From positions 62,001 to 126,000 of the forward strand of contig NZ_RFLY01000004.1 of NCBI RefSeq assembly GCF_003697345.1: a DNA stretch of 64,000 bases. The letters are read 5' to 3'. The notes beneath the pieces are model-generated. The model saw only the letters and a list, made by a program, of their open reading frames with translations, was not told the DNA's origin and did not search any database. The position numbers and the translations under genes are program-made. This stretch comes from Solilutibacter pythonis (GTDB lineage: Bacteria > Pseudomonadota > Gammaproteobacteria > Xanthomonadales > Xanthomonadaceae). Below are positions 18,014 through 25,533 of the stretch, one piece after another (positions within the stretch are counted from its first letter, which is position 1; each line of letters starts with the position of its first letter).

Positions 18014-18418
18014 TTACGTCCGGGCCAGGGCCACCAGCCGCCCGCCGGTATTCACGGCGAGGAAGCGCGCGATGTGACCGCCCTTGATCTGCTCGACCAT
18101 CATCCGCAACGGCTGGACGGCCTCGTCGGCATTGGGCGCGTGGCCGCCGCGGCCTTCCATCGCGGCGACGAACAGGATGCGCCAGTCCGGGGCGATCCCG
18201 CGCGACTCCTCCAGAAGCGCCTGAAAGGAGGCGATCTCCTCCGGCCGCTTGTCCACGCAAACCACCGGCGCAAGCGCGCCGCCCTCTCCGCGTTCGAAGG
18301 CGCTTCGCGCCTCGGCGCCGGCATCGGCGGGGCATTCAGCGCGGGTGAACACCAGTAGCAGCCTCTGCGGTTCGGGCCGCGCCCGGGCGCTGGCCAGGAG
18401 ATCGTCGAAATGATCCAT
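18014..18418 (-). CDS. conserved hypothetical protein in FNR-box pair
   Basis: 134 aa, no signal peptide or membrane segment. It resembles small proteins of denitrifying betaproteobacteria that are often auto-named ribonucleotide reductase subunit alpha. Nothing in the sequence supports that name. Visible features are MDHFDDLLASARARPEPQRL at the N-terminus, two separated cysteines (RAECPAD, VVCVDKR), and a C-terminal segment QPLRMMVEQIKGGHIARF that looks like the close of an alpha/beta domain. The start ATG at 18418 is 61 nt from the centre of an FNR-type box, so anaerobic expression is likely. Function unknown. Confidence 0.75.
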   Translation of the reverse strand: MDHFDDLLASARARPEPQRLLLVFTRAECPADAGAEARSAFERGEGGALAPVVCVDKRPEEIASFQALLEESRGIAPDWRILFVAAMEGRGGHAPNADEAVQPLRMMVEQIKGGHIARFLAVNTGGRLVALART

Positions 18419-18472
18419 CACGGGTAAACAGTGGGGAGGTTCGCAGTCTATCCACGGCGAGTACATCCCTGT

Positions 18473-18486
18473 TTGACCTTTATCAA
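18473..18486. promoter_or_regulatory. FNR/DNR box between divergent small genes
   Basis: TTGAC-CTTT-ATCAA, close to consensus. Its centre is about 61 nt from the start of the minus-strand gene and about 63 nt from the plus-strand ATG at 18543. With a -41.5 position, each side gets a leader of about 20 nt. One symmetric site may therefore drive both. Confidence 0.7.
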
Positions 18487-18542
18487 TGCGGCCCATGATG
18501 ACGCTCCCGAAGATTGAAGCTCCCGATCCTTCATCGACCGAC

Positions 18543-18782
18543 ATGAATCCATCGCCCTCCCCCTCGACGCCCACCGCCGCCACGCTCGCCGGATTGCGCG
18601 AGCTGCTCCGGCGCATGGACCCGGACGCCGAAGTGCTCATCGACGAATACAGCGGCGAAGTGCTCGTGCGCGGCGACATCGACCGTGAGCGGCTGGACGC
18701 GGCCATCCGCGAGGCCGGCCTGTCCATGCGGGTGGCCGCGCCCGGCGGCGAGCGTTGCTGCGGCAGCTGCGGTTGTGGCTGA
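18543..18782 (+). CDS. small HMA-like protein with Cys-rich C-terminus
   Basis: 79 aa from the ATG at 18543. Three earlier in-frame ATGs (18486, 18495, 18498) overlap or abut the FNR box and would lie upstream of the predicted transcript, so they are disfavoured. Residues 28-62 (EVLIDEYSGEVLVRGDID ... AAIREAGL) have the strand-helix pattern of heavy-metal-associated domains, but the usual N-terminal CxxC is absent. Instead the chain ends ERCCGSCGCG, with cysteines at 72, 73, 76 and 78. It may bind a metal or a cluster. A hemN-like gene follows after 36-51 nt. No experimental role is known to me. Confidence 0.65.
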   Translation: MNPSPSPSTPTAATLAGLRELLRRMDPDAEVLIDEYSGEVLVRGDIDRERLDAAIREAGLSMRVAAPGGERCCGSCGCG

Positions 18783-18818
18783 CCGGCCGCGTCTTTCCCC
18801 TGCCGATGACCACTCCGC

Positions 18819-20159
18819 ATGCATGAGGCCATCATGACGACAGCAGACAAGGCAGTCTCCCGGCTGTCGCGCATCCTGACACTGGGCGGCGGCCGCCGCG
18901 CGCTGTATCCGCCGCCACGCGATTTCGGCGAATTGAACGACGCCCAATTCAAGGCGGCGATCCACACCAGCAATGGCGACCCGATTCCCGCGCGGCTGGC
19001 ATTGCATTTCGATGTCCCCGCGCGCTACCGGGGCAGCTTCTGCCACCCTCCCCCCGCCATCGGCGAGGAGGACGCCAATCCCGCCGCGCTCTACCGCGAT
19101 CGGCTGATCCGCGAGCTTGGCCTGGTCGCCAGCCTGTTCGACCGCGACCGCGACGTGGTGCGGGTCAATCTCGCGCCGGGAATGACGCGCTGGATGACGC
19201 CGGCCCAGGTCGAGGAATTGCTCGACAGTCTGTTCCACCAGTTGCACCTGCATCGCCGTGGCGACCTCGACCTCGCCATGACGCTCGACGGCGAGACGCG
19301 CGCCGTCCGCGTCAACGAATGGGCCGCGCTGGGTTTCAATCGCATCGGCATCGGCCTTGGCGCCCTGGCCAGCCATGCCAACGCGGCGCACCTGCGCGAG
19401 GCCGTTGCCCGGCAACTGGATACCGCGCGGCAGGCCGGATTCGCCAACATCCGCATGGAAGTGCCTTATGCGATGCCCGGGCAGGACGACGCGACGTTCG
19501 CCGCCCTGCTCGACGCGGTGATCGCGGCCAGACCCGAACGCGTGGTGCTGCGTTATTGCGGGGAGCCGAAAAACCGAAACAGCGAAAAGGAAAGTGACGC
19601 GCGGCACAGGCAGCACGCACGGCTGCTCTGCGCGGCCGCGGACAGACTGGGCGAGGCCGGCTACCACCATGTGGGCGGGGAGCTCTTCGCCCTGGAAGAC
19701 GACCCGCTGCTGAGGGCGCAGCGCTCGGGGCATATCCATCGCGACGTGCTCGGCTTCGGCGCGCACGGCACCACGCATCTGGTCGGCTTCGGCGTCGGCG
19801 CCATCAGCCAGCTTGGCAGGTGCTACGCGCAGAACCCCGAGGATCCGGCCGACTGGGAGCGCCGCATCGACAGCGCCAGCCGCGCGGTGGCGCGCGGGCT
19901 CGTGCTGAACGAGGAGGACCAGTTGCGCGCGCGGATATTCCAGCAAATCATGTGTCACGGGTACATCGACGCGGATCGCCTCGAACACTGGTACCACATC
20001 GAATTCCGCCGCTATTTCGACGGGGAATTGACCCGGCTGGCGCCTCTATTCGTGGATGGCTCGCTCGCCTGGGCGGGGAACCGAATCGTTCTCGACCCCA
20101 TCGCGCGGCTGGCCTCGAGCGCGATTGCCAGCCTATTTGACCCGCACACGTTATCCTAG
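18819..20159 (+). CDS. HemN-like protein lacking the radical-SAM cysteines
   Basis: 446 aa (441 if the ATG at 18834, preceded by GAGG, is used). It aligns along its length with anaerobic coproporphyrinogen III dehydrogenase HemN: PYAMPGQD corresponds to the YGLPGQT region, HRDVLGF and GVGAISQLGRCYAQN match the coproporphyrinogen-side motifs, and the winged C-terminal HemN domain is complete. However, the segment where HemN has CxxxCxxC reads LHFDVPARYRGSFCHPPP, with a single Cys75, and the GGGTP SAM motif is replaced by NLAPGMTRW. It therefore should not bind a 4Fe-4S cluster or cleave SAM. The reading frame is intact. It is probably co-transcribed with the FNR gene downstream. Confidence 0.8.
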   Translation: MHEAIMTTADKAVSRLSRILTLGGGRRALYPPPRDFGELNDAQFKAAIHTSNGDPIPARLALHFDVPARYRGSFCHPPPAIGEEDANPAALYRDRLIRELGLVASLFDRDRDVVRVNLAPGMTRWMTPAQVEELLDSLFHQLHLHRRGDLDLAMTLDGETRAVRVNEWAALGFNRIGIGLGALASHANAAHLREAVARQLDTARQAGFANIRMEVPYAMPGQDDATFAALLDAVIAARPERVVLRYCGEPKNRNSEKESDARHRQHARLLCAAADRLGEAGYHHVGGELFALEDDPLLRAQRSGHIHRDVLGFGAHGTTHLVGFGVGAISQLGRCYAQNPEDPADWERRIDSASRAVARGLVLNEEDQLRARIFQQIMCHGYIDADRLEHWYHIEFRRYFDGELTRLAPLFVDGSLAWAGNRIVLDPIARLASSAIASLFDPHTLS

Positions 20160-20199
20160 ACGCCTTCGAACCCGCCGCGCGCGCCTCCCCTTCCCCCGC

Positions 20200-20961
20200 A
20201 TGTTCCCGGCCTTATCGCCCGCCGGCACCCGGTGCCCGAACCCCGCCGCCGCCGATGACGGCGACGAATTCACGTTCTGCTCGACCTGCGCGTTTTCCCA
20301 GGCATGCCTGTCGGAGGGCTACGCCAAGCAGGATCTGGCGGCATTGCACGTGCTGGTCGATCACATTGGCCCTTACCACGCCGGGCAGTACATATTCCGG
20401 GAAGGCGACACCTTCAATGCGATTTCCGCGGTGCGCGCCGGGGCTGTCAAGACCTTCATCGTCGACCCGGCGGGGAACGAACAGGTGCTGGGCTTCTATC
20501 TACCCGGCGAGGTGATCGGCCTGAACGCGATCCACGCCGCCCGGTTTCCCTGCAACGCGGTCGCCCTGGACACGGTGACGCTCTGCCGGTTCTCGTTTCC
20601 GCAACTCGCCACGCTGGCGGCGAAGATGCCGGGCCTGCAACAGCACCTGTTCAAGCTGCTCAGCATGGACATCGGCAAATCATCGATGCTGGCGGTCGAT
20701 TCCCTGGCCGAGGTGCGGATGGCCGCGTTCCTCGTGGTGCTGTCGCGACGCTATCTCGCGCGCGGATTCTCGGCCCACCGCTTCAACCTCGCCATGACGC
20801 GTGCGGATATCGCCAACTATCTGCGGATCGCGCCCGAAACCGTGAGCAGGATCATCCGCAAGTTCAGCAACGACGGCCTGATCGAAGTGCATCAGCGCGA
20901 CGTCCATCTGATGGACATCGCCCGGCTGGAAGCCCTGGCGCGCGCGATCCTCCGGGACTGA
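20200..20961 (+). CDS. fnr: FNR-type oxygen-sensing transcriptional regulator
   Basis: 253-aa Crp/Fnr family regulator. The N-terminal cysteines CSTCAFSQAC (27, 30, 36) and a central Cys118 (RFPCNAV) match the four 4Fe-4S ligands of E. coli FNR, so it should sense oxygen rather than NO through heme alone. The cyclic-nucleotide-like beta domain runs to about residue 150. The C-terminal helix-turn-helix MTRADIANYLRIAPETVSRI contains the E..SR residues that read TTGAT half-sites. It starts 40 nt after the hemN-like gene with no clear promoter. It is the probable regulator of the six FNR boxes in this island. Confidence 0.95.
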   Translation: MFPALSPAGTRCPNPAAADDGDEFTFCSTCAFSQACLSEGYAKQDLAALHVLVDHIGPYHAGQYIFREGDTFNAISAVRAGAVKTFIVDPAGNEQVLGFYLPGEVIGLNAIHAARFPCNAVALDTVTLCRFSFPQLATLAAKMPGLQQHLFKLLSMDIGKSSMLAVDSLAEVRMAAFLVVLSRRYLARGFSAHRFNLAMTRADIANYLRIAPETVSRIIRKFSNDGLIEVHQRDVHLMDIARLEALARAILRD

Positions 20962-20979
20962 AGCCGGCGCAGCGCAAGT

Positions 20980-21315
20980 TCATCGCGCCGGGGCGCGCGA
21001 CCGCCCGGCGCGGACGCTCTCGCGCACGTCCACCTCGAACAGGAACGACAGCGCGCCGATATCGACGCGCACCCCTTCCCGGCTGGGCAGCGTGGCCACG
21101 TGCGCCTCCACCAGCGCGCGCGGCAGTCGCAGCGACCAGCGCCCGGCCGTCGGGTCGAAGCGGGGCGTGTCGTCGTCGCTCAGGGCCAGCAGGCAGGCCA
21201 GTCCGAGCGCACCGGCGCAGGGGGCGAGCGAAACCGGATCGCCCGCCAACAGGGCGGCGAGTTCGCGTTCGTCGATGCGCCAGCGCAAGGCTTTGTCGGT
21301 GAGTTGCACTTTCAT
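20980..21315 (-). CDS. conserved small protein at end of the Moco operon
   Basis: 111 aa. The N-terminus MKVQLTDKALRWRIDERELA resembles the DUF7009-like family of small proteins found beside molybdenum cofactor genes (family name uncertain). It is rich in beta-strand-like alternation (RWSLRLPRALVEAHV, GALSFLFEVDV) and has no signal peptide or metal motif. Its start overlaps the moaE stop by four bases, so it is translationally coupled to the Moco enzymes. It ends 18 nt from the converging fnr stop. Function not known. An accessory or regulatory role in cofactor synthesis is only inferred from context. Confidence 0.7.
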   Translation of the reverse strand: MKVQLTDKALRWRIDERELAALLAGDPVSLAPCAGALGLACLLALSDDDTPRFDPTAGRWSLRLPRALVEAHVATLPSREGVRVDIGALSFLFEVDVRESVRAGRSRAPAR

Positions 21316-21848
21316 GGGGGGTCTCCATGCGGGTGATCGCAGTGCCCGGCATCCGCCCCGGCGACGGGCGTCGCCGGCGGACGGTCGGCGTGGTCGGCGT
21401 CGCAGAGCGAGCAGCCTTCGCTCCATTCGCTGCTGCCATCGACGTAGTGCTCCTGTTTCCAGATCGGCGAGCGGTGTTTGACGTGCTCGATCACCTCGCG
21501 GCAGGCCAGGAACGCTTCGTGGCGGTGCGGGCTGCCGGCGGCCACGACCACCGCGACGTCGCCGACGTCCAGCGCGCCCTTGGCGTGGGCCACGTAGATC
21601 CGCATGAGCGGGCCGTGACGCGCGATGGCGGCTTCGGCGGCGGCGCGGAATTGCACCAGCGCCAATGCGTCGAACATGTCGTAGGCGATGCCGGTGCATG
21701 CGCGGCCCCGGGTGTGGCGCCTGACCCGCCCCACGAAGAGCGACTGGCCGCCGAAGGCTTCGTCGGTGACGAAATCCAGCGCCTGCGCGGGGTCGGGCCT
21801 GGCGGAACTCGCATCCAGCACGTGAACCGAAATACGGGCCTCGGGCAT
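21312..21848 (-). CDS. moaE: molybdopterin synthase catalytic subunit MoaE
   Basis: Large subunit of molybdopterin synthase, 178 aa, converting cPMP to molybdopterin with sulfur carried by MoaD. GSPHRHEAFLAC and the catalytic-lysine segment VKHRSPIWKQEHYVDG are typical. The usual family length is about 150 aa. Here an extra tail from about residue 145 contains GCSLCDAD and GHCDHPHGD, a Cys/His-rich stretch that could bind metal. It lies 3 nt from moaD and overlaps the next small gene. Confidence 0.95.
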   Translation of the reverse strand: MPEARISVHVLDASSARPDPAQALDFVTDEAFGGQSLFVGRVRRHTRGRACTGIAYDMFDALALVQFRAAAEAAIARHGPLMRIYVAHAKGALDVGDVAVVVAAGSPHRHEAFLACREVIEHVKHRSPIWKQEHYVDGSSEWSEGCSLCDADHADRPPATPVAGADAGHCDHPHGDPP

Positions 21849-21851
21849 GGC

Positions 21852-22115
21852 TCAGCCTCCGTTGACCGGCGGCAGGACGGCGAGCGCCCCGTCATGCGGA
21901 ACGGCATCGTCATCGCGCAGAACGCGGCTGGCATCGGCGAACGCGGACTGGGCCAGGACATCGTGCGCCAAAGGCGGCCAGTGGGCGGCGGCGTATTCCG
22001 CCAACGCGGCGCGCACCTCGCCGATGCGCGCGCCGGCGGCGAGCGGCAGGCGCAGGCGCGCGGTGGGCTCCCAACTGCGGAACACGCCGAAGAGTTGCAG
22101 TTCGATGGCGTTCAT
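21852..22115 (-). CDS. moaD: molybdopterin synthase sulfur carrier MoaD
   Basis: 87-aa ubiquitin-like sulfur carrier. It ends in PPVNGG, the double glycine that is adenylated by MoeB and converted to thiocarboxylate. The beta-grasp start IELQLFGVFR is typical. The start overlaps the moeA stop by four bases and moaE follows after 3 nt. The partner activating enzyme MoeB is encoded at 26844 in the same island. Confidence 0.94.
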   Translation of the reverse strand: MNAIELQLFGVFRSWEPTARLRLPLAAGARIGEVRAALAEYAAAHWPPLAHDVLAQSAFADASRVLRDDDAVPHDGALAVLPPVNGG

Positions 22116-23362
22116 GGCGTCTGGCTCCAAAAAGGATGGCAATGGGTAAGCGGCCACACCGGCGCCAGAACGCCGCTGTCGAACCCTTCGGCGGATTCGG
22201 GAAGCTCCAGCCAGGCGTTGGCCAGCGCCAGCGGACGGATGCGGAAGGATTCCTGGCCGTGCAGGGAATGCACGCGCGCCTGCCCGCCGCCATCGATCCC
22301 GACATCGGCCTTGTGGTAACGCGTGAAGCCGGGTTTCCCGGCCACCGGCGCGGCCAGCGGCAGCATGAGCGGCCGCTCGGCCGGCATGCCCAGCATGCGG
22401 CGCAGCGCCGGTTCGACGAAGAAGCGCAGGCCGACCGCGCTCGACACCGGGTTGCCCGGCAAACCGAAACACAGGGCGCCGCCGGGCAGTTGCGCGAAGA
22501 GAAGCGGTTTTCCCGGCCGCATCCTGAGCTTGTGGAAGTGGATGCGCGCGCCCATCGCCACCAACGCATCGGGGATGAAGTCGTAATGCCCCATCGACAC
22601 CGCGCCGGTGCTGACGATGACCTCGGCCCCCGCCGCCAGCGCGCGCCCGAGCGCCTCGACGAACGCCATGGTCTCGTCGCCCACGGTTTCGCGCAGCACC
22701 ACCTCGGCGCCGGCCTCGCGCAGCCGAGCCTCCAGGTACGGCCCGTTGGTGTTGCGGATTTCGCCCTCGCGCAAGGGCCGCTCGTCGTCCACCAGCTCGC
22801 GGCCGGTGTTGAGCAAGGCCGCGCGGGGGCGGCGCGCCACCGGTACGCGATGCGCCGCCGCGCCGCGCAACAGCATGGCGAGCGCCGGCGTCACCCAGGC
22901 GCCCGCGGGGGCGAGGATCGCGCCCGCCGCGACATCCTCGCCGGCTCGGCGCACGTGCTGGCCCTGCGCCACGTCCGCGCACAGTCGGATGGTTCGCGGC
23001 ACGCCGTCGGCATCGCGGTCGAGCACGTCCACCTGCTCGACCGGAACCACGCTGTCGCACCCGGCCGGGACGCGCGCGCCGGTCATGATTTCGCAGGCGC
23101 TGCCGGGGGCGAGCACCGTTGCGCCATCGCCCGCGGCCAGGCGCGCGGACACCGGCAGCGCGGTGCCGGCGGGCACCACGCCGGCCGCCACGCGCAGGCC
23201 GAAGCCATCCATCGCGCTGTTGTCGAAGGGCGGCAGGGCGTGGGTCGCGCGCACGTCCTCGGCCAGCACCCGGCCGGGCGCGTCGTCGATGGATACGCAC
23301 TCGCCCGGCAATGCCCGCGCATGGGCCTCGATCAACGCGCGCGCCTGGTGTACCGGCATCAT
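22112..23362 (-). CDS. moeA: molybdopterin molybdenumtransferase MoeA
   Basis: Inserts molybdate into adenylated molybdopterin, 416 aa. Domains follow the MoeA order: N-terminal linker domain with PPFDNSAMDGFG, domain II, then the MogA-like fold with STGAVSMGHYDFI and GLPGNPVSSAVG, and a C-terminal beta domain. Two tandem ATGs (23362 and 23359) are possible starts. Both overlap the end of the moaCB fusion. It lies in the middle of the six-gene Moco operon. Confidence 0.95.
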   Translation of the reverse strand: MMPVHQARALIEAHARALPGECVSIDDAPGRVLAEDVRATHALPPFDNSAMDGFGLRVAAGVVPAGTALPVSARLAAGDGATVLAPGSACEIMTGARVPAGCDSVVPVEQVDVLDRDADGVPRTIRLCADVAQGQHVRRAGEDVAAGAILAPAGAWVTPALAMLLRGAAAHRVPVARRPRAALLNTGRELVDDERPLREGEIRNTNGPYLEARLREAGAEVVLRETVGDETMAFVEALGRALAAGAEVIVSTGAVSMGHYDFIPDALVAMGARIHFHKLRMRPGKPLLFAQLPGGALCFGLPGNPVSSAVGLRFFVEPALRRMLGMPAERPLMLPLAAPVAGKPGFTRYHKADVGIDGGGQARVHSLHGQESFRIRPLALANAWLELPESAEGFDSGVLAPVWPLTHCHPFWSQTP

Positions 23363-24360
23363 GGGTGCGGCTCCCCGCGCACCATGGCGATCGCGTGCGC
23401 CAGCAGCGGCGCGAGGATATCCATGCCTTGTTTCACCGCGCGCGGGCTGCCGGGCAGCGCGATGACCAGCATGTCTCCCAACAGCACCGCTTCGGCGCGG
23501 CTCAGCCATGCCAGCGAGGTGTGCGCAGCACTGGCGCTGCGAAACAGTTCGGCCAACCCCGGTACACGCCGTGTGGCGACATCGACCAGGGCTTCCGGCG
23601 TGAGGTCGCGCGCGCCCAGCCCGGTGCCGCCGGTGCACACGACCAGTTGCGTGCCTTCATCACTCAGCCGGGAGAGCAGGGCGCCGAGCGCGCCGCGATC
23701 GTCCGGCAGCAGGTGCTGGCCCACCCGAGCGCCCAGCGCGGTGAGCCGCGCCACGGCGAGCGGGCCGGCTTCGTCGGCATAGATCCCGGCGTGGGCGCGG
23801 TCGCTCAACGTCACCACGTGCGCGGAAACGTCATCGAGGCGCGGCTCCTTGCGTGGGCGGTAATGGCGTGTTTCCTCTTCCGTGAGCGATTGCGGGCAGA
23901 TCCACAGGCCCTTCTTTCCGCCTTCCTTGAACAGCAGATGCACGTCATCGATGGTGAGGTCGGGCTTGACCGGCTTGGTGAGGTCGTAGAGCGTCAGCAG
24001 CGCGGCGTTGACGCCGGCCAGCGCTTCCATCTCCACGCCGGTGCGGGCAAGGGTGGCCACTTCGCAATACACGCGGATCGCCTGGCGTTCGGCCACCGGG
24101 ACGCAACGGACATCCACGTACTCCAGCAACAATGGGTGGCACAGCGGCATGAGCGCGCTGGCCTGCTTGGCGCCCTGGAGGCCGGCGACCTCGGCCATCG
24201 TCATGGCATCGCCCTTGGGCAGCCGTTTCTCCACGACGAGGGCGAACGCATCGCCGGCCCGCAACTCGCCCACCGCCACCGCGCGGCGCTCGGTCGCGCG
24301 CTTGCGGCGCACGTCGGCCATGTGGAATCCGCCGGGCGGGGAGTCGATCTTTTCTTTCAT
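23359..24360 (-). CDS. bifunctional MoaC-MoaB/Mog fusion
   Basis: 333 aa joining two cofactor enzymes. Residues about 1-160 are MoaC (cyclic pyranopterin monophosphate synthase): GLQGAKQ, MPLCHPLLL, TGVEMEAL and LLFKEGGKKG retain the conserved Lys, His and Asp positions. Residues about 180-333 are a MoaB/MogA domain that adenylates molybdopterin: VVTLSDRAHAGIYADE, CTGGTGLGARDLTPEA and ALPGSPRAV. Such fusions are known in other bacteria. It starts 6 nt after moaA and overlaps moeA. Confidence 0.93.
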   Translation of the reverse strand: MKEKIDSPPGGFHMADVRRKRATERRAVAVGELRAGDAFALVVEKRLPKGDAMTMAEVAGLQGAKQASALMPLCHPLLLEYVDVRCVPVAERQAIRVYCEVATLARTGVEMEALAGVNAALLTLYDLTKPVKPDLTIDDVHLLFKEGGKKGLWICPQSLTEEETRHYRPRKEPRLDDVSAHVVTLSDRAHAGIYADEAGPLAVARLTALGARVGQHLLPDDRGALGALLSRLSDEGTQLVVCTGGTGLGARDLTPEALVDVATRRVPGLAELFRSASAAHTSLAWLSRAEAVLLGDMLVIALPGSPRAVKQGMDILAPLLAHAIAMVRGEPHP

Positions 24361-24366
24361 CAGCTT

Positions 24367-25350
24367 TCAACCTCCAATGGCGGCGAGATGAGGGGTCAGG
24401 CCGGTATCGCCGCCATGCAGGCCGTGCCCGATCGCCTTGATGCCGAGCTGGCGGGCGATCGTGGCCCGCAACAGTGGTTGCTGGTCGTCGCGCTGGAGAA
24501 GCGGGCGCAGCGGAATCCCCACGTTGCCGAACAGGCAAAGCCGCAGCTCGCCCTGGCTGGTGACGCGCAGGCGGTTGCACCCGGCGCAGAAATCCTTCGA
24601 ATAGGGCGCGATCACGCCGATGCGCCCGCGATAGCCGGGGTGCGCATATTCGCGGGCGGGGCCGGCCCCCGGCGCGCGCGGACACGGCGACCAGCCGCTG
24701 TCGGCCAGGGAATTCTCCAGCGCTTCGGCGCGCAGATGATGGCGCTGGAAGTACTCGGCGTTCTGGCCGGTCTGCATCAGCTCGATGAAGCGGATCGCCA
24801 CCGGCCGCTCGCGGATGTAATCGAGCCACAGCGGCATCTGGTCGTCGTTCAGGCCCCGCAGCAACACGGCGTTCAATTTCACCGCTGGCGCCGGCAGGGC
24901 GAGCGCGCGCTCGATCCCCGCCAGCACCCGGGGCAGGTCGTCGTGCCCGGTGATGGACTGGAAACGGGCGCGAGAAAGCGAATCGACGCTGACGTTGAGA
25001 TGGGTCAGGCCGGCGCCGCGCCAGTCGTCGATGCGCTTGTCCAGCAGGCATCCGTTGGTCGTGAGCGCCACGGTGTCGATGCCGGGCGTCTCGGCGACGG
25101 TGGCGATGATCCGCGTCAGGTCCCGGCGCAGCGACGGCTCGCCGCCGGTCAGGCGCAGCTTGCGCGTCCCCAATGCCGCGAAGGCGCGCAGCAGCCGGGC
25201 GATCTCGTCGATTTCCAGTTCGGGCGCCCTACCCTCGATGGCGCGGAAACCGTCCGGCAGGCAATAGCTGCAACGATAGTTGCACGCTTCCAGCAGGGAG
25301 AGCCGGAGATAGGAAAACGTCCGCCCGAAGCGGTCGGTCAGCGATGTCAT
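24367..25350 (-). CDS. moaA: GTP 3',8-cyclase MoaA
   Basis: Radical-SAM enzyme making the first Moco intermediate from GTP, 327 aa. The N-terminal cluster motif is CNYRCSYC (Cys23, 27, 30), and LTGGEP binds SAM. The C-terminal second cluster is seen in DFCAGCNRLRVTSQGELRLC. The chain ends in the conserved GG needed for catalysis. The start at 25350 has AGGAG at good spacing. It is the first gene of the minus-strand operon moaA-moaCB-moeA-moaD-moaE-DUF. An FNR-like site lies about 175 nt upstream, suggesting anaerobic control. Confidence 0.96.
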   Translation of the reverse strand: MTSLTDRFGRTFSYLRLSLLEACNYRCSYCLPDGFRAIEGRAPELEIDEIARLLRAFAALGTRKLRLTGGEPSLRRDLTRIIATVAETPGIDTVALTTNGCLLDKRIDDWRGAGLTHLNVSVDSLSRARFQSITGHDDLPRVLAGIERALALPAPAVKLNAVLLRGLNDDQMPLWLDYIRERPVAIRFIELMQTGQNAEYFQRHHLRAEALENSLADSGWSPCPRAPGAGPAREYAHPGYRGRIGVIAPYSKDFCAGCNRLRVTSQGELRLCLFGNVGIPLRPLLQRDDQQPLLRATIARQLGIKAIGHGLHGGDTGLTPHLAAIGG

Positions 25351-25519
25351 CCACACTCCTTTCCAAACACGGGAGGCGCTGGTGTTTCCCCCGGCACCCA
25401 GTGCCCCGCGGGGGCACGACCGCGCGCCATGCCAAGGCGAAGGCGACGCGGTTCGGAGCGCCAACGCGGCAGGGCGCGGCTGGCGGTCGAACGTTACTAC
25501 AGCGGCCCCGGCCCGGACT

Positions 25520-25533
25520 TTGACCTACATCAG
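25520..25533 (-). promoter_or_regulatory. FNR/DNR-like box upstream of moaA
   Basis: TTGAC-CTAC-ATCAG, two departures from the palindromic consensus. It overlaps the last codons of the porin gene and lies 170-183 nt before moaA on the same strand. A long leader or an upstream position would be needed. Confidence 0.5.

Noticed and set aside
18014-18418. Ribonucleotide reductase subunit alpha as the identity of the minus-strand gene
   Set aside because: 134 aa with no reductase motif. The name seems to be a propagated database error.
18486-18500. ATGs at 18486, 18495 and 18498 as starts of the Cys-tail protein
   Set aside because: The first overlaps the FNR box and all lie upstream of the +1 expected from a box at -41.5. 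The ATG at 18543 fits better.
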